Below, piece by piece: positions 7,370 through 12,598 of a DNA stretch of 32,817 nt. The position numbers were made by a program, and so were the translations under genes. The stretch comes from Planctomycetota bacterium (lineage in GTDB: Bacteria; Planctomycetota; GCA-002687715). The stretch's first letter is position 1. Each line of letters begins with the position of its first letter. The DNA is taken from the NCBI GenBank assembly GCA_002687715.1, contig NZBC01000219.1, positions 1 to 32,817 of the forward strand, in the 5' to 3' direction. The notes below the pieces were generated by a model. It did no database searches. It saw only the letters and a program-made list of their open reading frames with translations, and was not told where the DNA came from.

Positions 7370-7911
7370 GGCCGCTTTCCTCGGTCGCGTCTCGAATCGC
7401 CTGAAGGTCCGGTGCGACCAGAAGTTGCTGCTCCGTCGAGTTTCCGCGTACTCGCAGGCTCGGCTTCCTTGGCCGGCGCATGCACGATGAGTACGGGCAC
7501 CGGGCACTTACCGAGGACGAGCTCGGCCTGACTGCCCACGATCGCCCGCTTGAGGCCCGTCCGCCCGTGAGTCCCCAGGACGACCAGATCCGCACCCCAC
7601 CTCTCCCTCTCGGCGAGGATCTCGTCGCAGGGGATGCCGACCGGGAGCGCAGTGCGGACCTCCGGCGCACCGGGCACCTCACTGACCAATTGGTCCATCC
7701 GGCGCTGCGCGACCTTCCGCAGTCGCTCTTCCTGTAGTGCGAACGGTTCCACGATGTGTACGCCCGAGAGCCCCATGTACCGGGAGTCGATGACGTGACA
7801 GAGCGTGACCTCCGCACCCATCGCGGCTGCGAGTGCAAGGGCCTCGCGGGCTGCTGCGTGGGAGGGCCCCGAGAAATCCAGAGCTGCGAGGATCTTCTTG
7901 TAATCGCACAT
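7366..7911 (-). CDS. Universal stress protein, UspA family, with C-terminal tail (181 aa)
   Basis: It starts MCDYKKILAALDFSG and has the ATP loop VLGTHGRTGLKRAIVGS (G-x2-G-x9-G-S) near residues 115-131. The USP domain ends around residue 145 (VPVLIVHAP), followed by about 35 polar residues (PAKEAEPAST... to GKRP) that look disordered. It belongs to a different subgroup from the two paralogous USPs nearby, with a longer linker (HIVEPFALQEERLRKVAQRR). It is divergent from the CBS gene, with a sigma-54-type promoter 27 nt upstream of the ATG. The overlapping 49-aa gene downstream is probably co-translated. Confidence 0.92.
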   Translation of the reverse strand: MCDYKKILAALDFSGPSHAAAREALALAAAMGAEVTLCHVIDSRYMGLSGVHIVEPFALQEERLRKVAQRRMDQLVSEVPGAPEVRTALPVGIPCDEILAERERWGADLVVLGTHGRTGLKRAIVGSQAELVLGKCPVPVLIVHAPAKEAEPASTRKLDGAATSGRTGPSGDSRRDRGKRP

Positions 7912-7938
7912 GCGGAGGGTCTCCGGCGCGACATGGAC

Positions 7939-7953
7939 GCAATTGCCGCGCCG
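7939..7953 (-). promoter_or_regulatory. Predicted sigma-54 promoter of the USP at 7366-7911
   Basis: On the minus strand: CGGCGCG-GCAA-TTGC, GG-N10-GC. It is back-to-back with the CBS promoter, with 18 bp between the two -24 regions. Predicted start near 7927. Confidence 0.7.
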
Positions 7954-7971
7954 CTCGTCCCTTCACCGTCG

Positions 7972-7986
7972 TGGCACGGTGGTTGC
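7972..7986 (+). promoter_or_regulatory. Predicted sigma-54 promoter of the CBS-kinase transcription unit
   Basis: TGGCACG-GTGG-TTGC is a perfect match to the TGGCACG-N4-TTGC consensus. The CBS ATG lies 41 nt downstream of the -12 element. The histidine kinase gene follows CBS after 36 nt and is probably on the same transcript. Confidence 0.85.
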
Positions 7987-8027
7987 GCCACTGGTCTTTC
8001 GGACCCAGTTCCGAGGAGGACCGGATC

Positions 8028-8507
8028 ATGAAGACCGCACGTGACGTCATGCACACCGATGTGATCACGGTCACGCCGACCGACTCGATCGCAGAGGTGG
8101 CCCAGACCCTCAGCGAGAACGGGATTTCCGGCGCTCCCGTTGTCGATGTGAATGGGACCCTCCGCGGCATCCTCTCGCGCGCCGACGTCCTGAACCACGC
8201 CCTCCAGATCAACTGCGAAGCCACGCATCCCGTGATCAGTATCTTGATCCCAGGGACGGCCCGCGAGGACGAGGTGTACCGGCCGAAACGGGGCTTGGAC
8301 ACACTGCCGGAGGCTCAGGATCTGATGTCCGGTGAGGTCATCGCGGTCGAGCCGGTGGTGCCATTGCAAGACGTCGCGCAGCTCATGAATCGGGAGCGCA
8401 TCCATCGCGTCCCGGTCGTCGAGGATGGCAAGTTGGTCGGGATCATCACCTCGCTCGATCTCCTGGGCTCATTCCCAGGGCCCTTCGTGACGGCCCCCCC
8501 GTCTTGA
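8028..8507 (+). CDS. CBS-domain pair protein (159 aa)
   Basis: It starts MKTARDVMHTDVITVTPTDS at an ATG preceded by GAGGAGG. Two CBS motifs are visible, at about residues 7-60 (GISGAPVVDVNGTLRGILSRADVL) and 97-150 (IHRVPVVEDGKLVGIITSLDLL), forming a Bateman module that typically binds adenine nucleotides. There is no fused effector domain, so it acts as a stand-alone energy-charge or nucleotide sensor, as often found beside USP genes. A perfect sigma-54 promoter consensus lies upstream, and the PAS kinase gene lies 36 nt downstream. A GC stem with the stop codon in its loop is at 8499-8513. Confidence 0.93.
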   Translation: MKTARDVMHTDVITVTPTDSIAEVAQTLSENGISGAPVVDVNGTLRGILSRADVLNHALQINCEATHPVISILIPGTAREDEVYRPKRGLDTLPEAQDLMSGEVIAVEPVVPLQDVAQLMNRERIHRVPVVEDGKLVGIITSLDLLGSFPGPFVTAPPS

Positions 8508-8513
8508 AGACGG
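8499..8513 (+). other. Short stem-loop with the CBS stop codon in its loop
   Basis: CCGTCT-TGA-AGACGG: a 6-bp perfect stem whose 3-nt loop is the stop codon of the CBS gene. No T-run follows, so a strong intrinsic terminator is unlikely. It may attenuate transcription or affect reinitiation into the kinase gene. Confidence 0.35.
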
Positions 8514-8543
8514 TCCACGTCATGCCCGGGTAGGATCGCGCGA

Positions 8544-10058
8544 ATGGAGATCATCGGGCTCCTCGAGGCAGCGCCGGATGCCGTCGTCATCGTCGACGAG
8601 GGCGGAACGATCGTTGACATCAACACGGTGACGGCCGTTCTGTTCGGATACGCACGCGAGGATCTGATCGGGCAGGCCGTCGAGGTCCTCATCCCGCATC
8701 GCTTCCGGGACGCCCATCCGTCACAGGTTCAGGCGTTCAACCGGGACCCGGTCCTTCGACCGATGGCCCCCGAGCTGAAGCTGTTCGGTCTTTGCAAGGA
8801 CGGAAGGGAGATTCCGGTCGAGATCAGCCTGAGTCCGATTCACCATCGCACGGGGCTGCTCGTCGTCGCGGCGATCCGCGACGTGAGCGATCGCAGGGCC
8901 ATCGAAGCGGAGCTCCGGGCGGCCCGGGACCACCTCGAATCCCAGGTCGCGGAACGCACCGAGAGGCTCGCACACAGCAACGAGGAGCTGCTTCACGAGC
9001 ACGAGCGGACGCGTCAGGTCCTCGACGTCGCGGGTGTCATGATGGTGAGCATCGGCGCCGATGAGCGCGTGCAGCTCATCAACCCCGCGGGCGCCGAGAT
9101 CCTCGACCTCCCCGCCCATGAGATCGTCGGACAGAACTGGTTCGACCGTTTTCTCCCTGAACGGGTCCGCGTGGAGGCCCGCGCGGTCTTCCGCGACCTG
9201 CTCGCGGGCGGAGCACGCCCCACCCACCGTCACGAGAATCCGGTGCTCGGTCGCGGCGGTGTGGAGCGGTTGATCACGTGGCACGACACCGTCCTCACGG
9301 AGAATGGCGCAGCCGTGGCGACGCTCAGCTCGGGTGCCGACATCACCGAGCAACGAAAAGCCGAACGGGCTCTGAACGAGCAAGCGAGCCTGGCCCAACT
9401 CGGGAAGATGGCGGCCGTGATGGCGCACGAGATCAAGAACCCGCTGGCTGCCGTGACGGGTGCTCTCGACGTGGTCAGGGACGAACTCCCGGATGGAGGA
9501 ACTCAGCACCGGATTCTCGGGGATGTCATCGACCGGCTCCACGGCCTTGCCGCCACCGTGAAGGACCTTCTCGACTTCGCGCGGCCGTTCTCGAGCGAGC
9601 CCGTGCCGGTTCCGGTGCGTACGCTCATCGAGGGCACGGTCAAGTTGTTCGAGCAGGATCCGGAGTTCGCGGATGTCGAGGTCGCGGTGGCATCCAGTAA
9701 CGAATGCGTCGTCCTCGGAGACGTCCAGCAGCTGAACCGACTCCTCTACAACATCCTGCTCAACGCTGCGCAAGCGATGGACGGTCGGGGACGCGTGGAG
9801 ATCTCCGTTTCCCGGGAAGGTGACGGGTGCAGCATCGAGGTCCGTGACCACGGACCCGGGATTCGGGAGGACGATATCGACCGACTCTTCGAGCCGTTCT
9901 TCACCACGAAGATCCACGGCACCGGGCTCGGGCTTCCGACGTCGCGCCGGATCGTCGAGAGCCACGGGGGGCGCTTGCAGATCGCGAGTCCGTCCGGCGG
10001 CGGGACGCGCGTACGCATGTGGTTGCCGCGGGACGGTGGGGAATCCTCCACGACCTAG
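8544..10058 (+). CDS. Soluble PAS-PAS sensor histidine kinase (504 aa)
   Basis: Domain order: PAS 1 (about residues 3-118), a coiled-coil-like linker (about 120-158), PAS 2 (about 158-270), HisKA with the phospho-acceptor His295 in MAHEIKNPLAAV, then HATPase_c with N-box Asn407 (NILLNAAQAM), G1 box DHGPGI at 435-440, F-box FEPFFTTK and G2 box GTGLGL at 459-464. There is no transmembrane segment, so it senses a cytosolic signal. This NtrB-like kinase architecture fits the NtrC-type regulator encoded convergently 18 nt away, which is its likely partner. In PAS 1, His58 (RFRDAHPS) falls where FixL has its heme-ligating His. The gene is probably transcribed with CBS from the sigma-54 promoter at 7972. 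Confidence 0.93.
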   Translation: MEIIGLLEAAPDAVVIVDEGGTIVDINTVTAVLFGYAREDLIGQAVEVLIPHRFRDAHPSQVQAFNRDPVLRPMAPELKLFGLCKDGREIPVEISLSPIHHRTGLLVVAAIRDVSDRRAIEAELRAARDHLESQVAERTERLAHSNEELLHEHERTRQVLDVAGVMMVSIGADERVQLINPAGAEILDLPAHEIVGQNWFDRFLPERVRVEARAVFRDLLAGGARPTHRHENPVLGRGGVERLITWHDTVLTENGAAVATLSSGADITEQRKAERALNEQASLAQLGKMAAVMAHEIKNPLAAVTGALDVVRDELPDGGTQHRILGDVIDRLHGLAATVKDLLDFARPFSSEPVPVPVRTLIEGTVKLFEQDPEFADVEVAVASSNECVVLGDVQQLNRLLYNILLNAAQAMDGRGRVEISVSREGDGCSIEVRDHGPGIREDDIDRLFEPFFTTKIHGTGLGLPTSRRIVESHGGRLQIASPSGGGTRVRMWLPRDGGESSTT

Positions 10059-10073
10059 CGGGATTCTCCTCGC
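10036..10073. promoter_or_regulatory. Paired GC-rich palindromic elements between convergent kinase and regulator genes
   Basis: GTGGGGAATCCTCCAC at 10036-10051 and the related GCGGGATTCTCCTCGC at 10058-10073 have centres 22 bp apart, about two helical turns. On the minus strand the first reads CGTGGAGGATTCCCCAC (10036-10052), identical over 17 bp to the element upstream of the benzoyl-CoA operon (23221-23237). It could be a binding site for the adjacent NtrC-type regulator, or a bidirectional terminator stem. Confidence 0.45.
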
Positions 10074-10076
10074 GAC

Positions 10077-11495
10077 CTAGGACGGCGTCTCTTCGCCGGT
10101 TCTCAGATCCAGTCCGAATTTCTCGATCCGGTAGCGGATCTGGTCGCGCGACATGCCGAGCAGACGCGCGGCCCGGGTCTGGTTGTTGTTCGTCCGGTCC
10201 AGCGCCTGCCCGACGAGGTCCTTCTCGACCTCTTCAAAGACCAGACCCCCTTCCGGAAGTCGGAATCCGGTCACGCCCGCATCGCCGCCCGGGTTGACAG
10301 CACCCACGTCGATGCCCCTCACCTCGGGCGGCAGGTCGGAGACCTCGATGAGATCTCCCGAGCCCAGGATCATCGCGCGTTCGATGACGTTGCGCAGCTC
10401 GCGGACGTTTCCGGGCCAGGAATGGGATTCCAGGCACCGCCGCGCTCCGTCTTCGATCCCGATGACGCTTCTCTTGAACTCGGCGTTGAAGCGGGCGATG
10501 AACAGGCGGGCCAGGGCGTGGACGTCCTCCTCGCGCTCCTGAAGAGGCGGAACGACGATTGGGATGACGGACAGTCGGTAGAAGAGGTCCTGTCTGAACG
10601 CACCGTCCTTGACCGCAGTCTCCAGGTCGCGGTTCGTGGCGGCAACGATCCGAACGTCGACCTGGATGTCCTCGGTTCCGCCAACCCGTCGGAATGCGCG
10701 CTCCTCGAGGAACCGCAGGAGCTTCGCTTGGAGCGGCAGCGACATGTCGCCGATCTCGTCCAGGAAGATCGTGCCTCCATCCGCGAGCTCGAAGAGACCT
10801 TGCTTGCGCGACTTCGCATCCGTGAACGCCCCTTTCTCGTGCCCGAACAGCTCGCTTTCGAGAAGCGCATCCGGTAACGCCGTACACGTGATGTTCTGGA
10901 AGGTGCAATTGGCGCGCGTGCTCGTCGCGTGGATGACACCGGCGAGAAGGTCCTTGCCCGTGCCGTTCTCGCCTCGCAGGAGGATCGTCGTGGACCCCAC
11001 CCGGTTCACCTTCTTGACGGTGTCGAGCACCTCCAGCATCGCGGGACTCTCAGCGATCAGCGTCGGTCCATCGCCGCCAGCTTGGGCGCGACGAAGCGCA
11101 TCCACCTCCCGGCGCAACGCGGTCGTCTCGAGTCCCTTCTGGACGTGGACGACGAGCTCGTCCATCTCGAACGGTTTGTTGAGATACGTGTAGGCGCCGA
11201 GCTTCATCGCCTCGACCACGCTCGTCACCGTGCTGTACGCGGTCATGAGGATCACCACGATCGCCGCGTGGCGCCCGTGGAGCTCACGGAGGATGGAGAG
11301 CCCGTCGTGATCCGGGAGGCGGTAGTCGAGGAGGATCAGGTCCGGCTGCTCCTCCTCCACCAGCCGGAGCCCGTCGCCTCCGGTGGCCGCCTCGTCGACC
11401 TGGTAGCCCTCCCGCTCCAAGCGGGTTCGCAGGGACAGCCGGATCAAGTCCTCGTCCTCGATGATCAGGATGCGTTCGGTGGCGGCGCCGGGCAT
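10077..11495 (-). CDS. NtrC-family sigma-54-dependent response regulator (472 aa)
   Basis: Domains: receiver (about 6-120) with phospho-acceptor Asp57 (LILLDYRLPD) and Lys107; AAA+ sigma-54 activator domain with Walker A GENGTGKD at 175-182, the sigma-54-contacting loop GAFTDA at 222-227 (usual GAFTGA, Gly replaced by Asp) and Walker B GTIFLDEIGD near 241-250; C-terminal Fis-type helix-turn-helix (NNNQTRAARLLGMSRDQIRYRIEKFGL). The ATG at 11495 follows GAGGAGA; a start 39 nt upstream is less likely. It should activate sigma-54 promoters by ATP hydrolysis after phosphorylation, probably by the PAS kinase converging on it. Many sigma-54-type promoters in this window make it a strong candidate for a local master regulator. 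Confidence 0.95.
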   Translation of the reverse strand: MPGAATERILIIEDEDLIRLSLRTRLEREGYQVDEAATGGDGLRLVEEEQPDLILLDYRLPDHDGLSILRELHGRHAAIVVILMTAYSTVTSVVEAMKLGAYTYLNKPFEMDELVVHVQKGLETTALRREVDALRRAQAGGDGPTLIAESPAMLEVLDTVKKVNRVGSTTILLRGENGTGKDLLAGVIHATSTRANCTFQNITCTALPDALLESELFGHEKGAFTDAKSRKQGLFELADGGTIFLDEIGDMSLPLQAKLLRFLEERAFRRVGGTEDIQVDVRIVAATNRDLETAVKDGAFRQDLFYRLSVIPIVVPPLQEREEDVHALARLFIARFNAEFKRSVIGIEDGARRCLESHSWPGNVRELRNVIERAMILGSGDLIEVSDLPPEVRGIDVGAVNPGGDAGVTGFRLPEGGLVFEEVEKDLVGQALDRTNNNQTRAARLLGMSRDQIRYRIEKFGLDLRTGEETPS

Positions 11496-11528
11496 GCGGG
11501 TCTCCTCGTTCGTCCAGGGCGCGTTGAA

Positions 11529-11543
11529 GCACATGGAGTGCCG
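11529..11543 (-). promoter_or_regulatory. Possible sigma-54 promoter of the NtrC-type regulator
   Basis: On the minus strand: CGGCACT-CCAT-GTGC. The GGCAC block is perfect and the GG-N10-GC spacing correct, but the first T of TTGC is replaced by G. Predicted start near 11517, 22 nt before the ATG. It suggests autoregulation. Confidence 0.5.
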
Positions 11544-11570
11544 AGGGACCCAGGATAGCGCACCTCATCG

Positions 11571-11613
11571 CGGACTCCTCCGCATCAGCCGGGGTGGGTG
11601 CGGGATCCTCCCC
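11571..11613. promoter_or_regulatory. Two related GC-rich elements between divergent regulator and small membrane protein promoters
   Basis: CGGACTCCTCCG at 11571-11582 and CGGGATCCTCCCC at 11601-11613 are spaced by 30 bp start to start and resemble the GGGGAATCCTCC-type elements at 10036, 23222 and 27160. They lie 35-75 bp upstream of the promoter at 11647 and about 30-70 bp upstream of the one at 11529. Candidate activator-binding sites. Confidence 0.35.
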
Positions 11614-11646
11614 GTTCAGCGCGCCGATCAGTCCTGCTGACCCGAG

Positions 11647-11661
11647 CGGAACGCCTCTTGC
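11647..11661 (+). promoter_or_regulatory. Predicted sigma-54 promoter of the 70-aa membrane protein gene
   Basis: CGGAACG-CCTC-TTGC with exact GG-N10-GC spacing. The ATG lies 25 nt downstream of the -12 element and the GGAG Shine-Dalgarno is at 11678-11681, giving a short leader like that of the USP genes. Confidence 0.7.
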
Positions 11662-11686
11662 GTCAAAGATGGGCAAAGGAGCCGCC

Positions 11687-11899
11687 ATGTCCATGCGCAC
11701 CCGTGTGATTCGCATCATGGTCCCGCTCTACGCGGTGTTCGTGTTCCTGAACCTGTTCCCATTCGCACCCGGATTGTCGAGGACGGACGTCGTCCTGATC
11801 ATGTTCGCCGCTCTGATCCAGACCATCTGCGGGGGCGGGATCGTGCTGCTCATCCTGATCGACCCCGGCAAGCCCGCGGACGAGTGCGGTCACGGCTGA
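11687..11899 (+). CDS. Small membrane protein with two predicted TM helices (70 aa)
   Basis: The ATG at 11687 follows GGAG with good spacing. The product MSMRTRVIRIMVPLYAVFVF... has a basic N-terminus, a first hydrophobic helix at about residues 9-29, a short polar turn (LSRTD) and a second helix at about 35-58 (VVLIMFAALIQTICGGGIVLLILI), then a polar C-terminus, probably facing the cytosol. No family was recognised. It sits between the divergent sigma-54 regulator and the hemerythrin gene, with its own sigma-54-type promoter, so it is likely a regulon member, perhaps a membrane partner in the same response. Confidence 0.75.
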   Translation: MSMRTRVIRIMVPLYAVFVFLNLFPFAPGLSRTDVVLIMFAALIQTICGGGIVLLILIDPGKPADECGHG

Positions 11900-11914
11900 C
11901 GGCATGACGCTTGC
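11900..11914 (+). promoter_or_regulatory. Predicted sigma-54 promoter of the hemerythrin-like gene
   Basis: CGGCATG-ACGC-TTGC, GG-N10-GC; it begins directly after the stop codon of the small membrane protein gene. The same 15 bases occur upstream of the Crp/Fnr gene (27083-27097, minus strand). Predicted start near 11925, with a leader of about 47 nt. Confidence 0.75.
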
Positions 11915-11915
11915 G

Positions 11916-11929
11916 ATGACGCCCGTCAT
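11916..11929. promoter_or_regulatory. Perfect inverted repeat over the predicted hemerythrin transcription start
   Basis: ATGACG-CC-CGTCAT spans the predicted +1 position of the sigma-54 promoter at 11900-11914. A repressor binding here would block initiation. A spaced relative, TGACG-N8-CGTCA, occurs upstream of hemN around 4618-4635. Confidence 0.35.
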
Positions 11930-11971
11930 GAGACTCGAAGACCTCATGAGCCGACCAACCAGGAAACCCGG

Positions 11972-12397
11972 ATGATCATCTCGGCTCGGGCTCAACACCG
12001 GAGGTTGCTGCGCACGATCGTCCGGATCCTGCGCCGGTTCCGTCCACCATCCGACGGTTCCCCGCCTCGGGTCCCACTCGATCTGCTCGATGAGCTCCTT
12101 ACCGATCTGTCCGCCCACTTCGCCGAAGAGGAAGGCCCAGGCGGCCTGTACGAACGTTTGGACGGCGAGCCCACGCTTGCGACCGACGTCGCGCGGCTTC
12201 GTTCGGATCACGTTCACCTCGCAGCGTGGGGCCGCGTCGTTCGCGAACGCGCGGCGTGGGACGACGCGCCGCTGGAGGCCGCCGAACACGTGTCCGCCTT
12301 CCTTCGTGCACTCGGGGAACACGAGGCAAAGGAGGAGCAGCTCATTCGGAAGCTGATGGACCAAGATCGGGACGACTCGGGAAACCGCGAGTGCTGA
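11972..12397 (+). CDS. Hemerythrin-like (HHE domain) protein (141 aa)
   Basis: An all-helical protein with the spaced His/Glu set of HHE cation-binding domains: His9, His49 with Glu52-54 (AHFAEEE), His80/His82 (DHVHL) and His117 with Glu121/122 (HEAKEE). Such proteins hold a di-iron centre and bind O2, NO or other oxidants, or act in iron and redox sensing. At 141 aa it is a single-domain cytosolic form. The ATG at 11972 has AGGAAA about 10 nt upstream. The sigma-54-type promoter and the neighbouring genes suggest a role in oxygen scavenging or sensing during the switch to anaerobiosis. Exact ligands cannot be assigned without a model. Confidence 0.85.
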   Translation: MIISARAQHRRLLRTIVRILRRFRPPSDGSPPRVPLDLLDELLTDLSAHFAEEEGPGGLYERLDGEPTLATDVARLRSDHVHLAAWGRVVRERAAWDDAPLEAAEHVSAFLRALGEHEAKEEQLIRKLMDQDRDDSGNREC

Positions 12398-12598
12398 GGA
12401 GAAACCAGGAGCAGAAGCGGATCTGATCCGACTCTTGGGGTTCCTGGGTCCTCCTTGTCTCCTTCGCTCCTTCCAACCGCGAAAGCGCCTGGATGCTCCA
12501 CCACCTCTCGCTCGAGCTCATCGAGTCGCAGGACAGTCGATACAGCGCACAGGACCTGCGCGATGCACAGGGGCCTGACGTGCGGGCCTGGGTATCGG

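Noticed and set aside
8511..8526. GG-N10-GC spacing just before the histidine kinase gene (GG at 8512-8513, GC at 8524-8525).
   Set aside because: Only the invariant dinucleotides fit; the CAC and TTG positions do not. Co-transcription with CBS explains kinase expression better.
12398..12598. Plus-strand reading from about 12427, with an ATG at 12493 (MLHHLSLELIESQDSRY...), and a CGGATC-T-GATCCG palindrome at 12418-12430.
   Set aside because: The first dozen codons have GC-rich third positions, but the frame has no Shine-Dalgarno, runs into the cytochrome gene on the other strand and matches no family I know. It may be a remnant; evidence is too weak. The palindrome is short and lacks a T-run.
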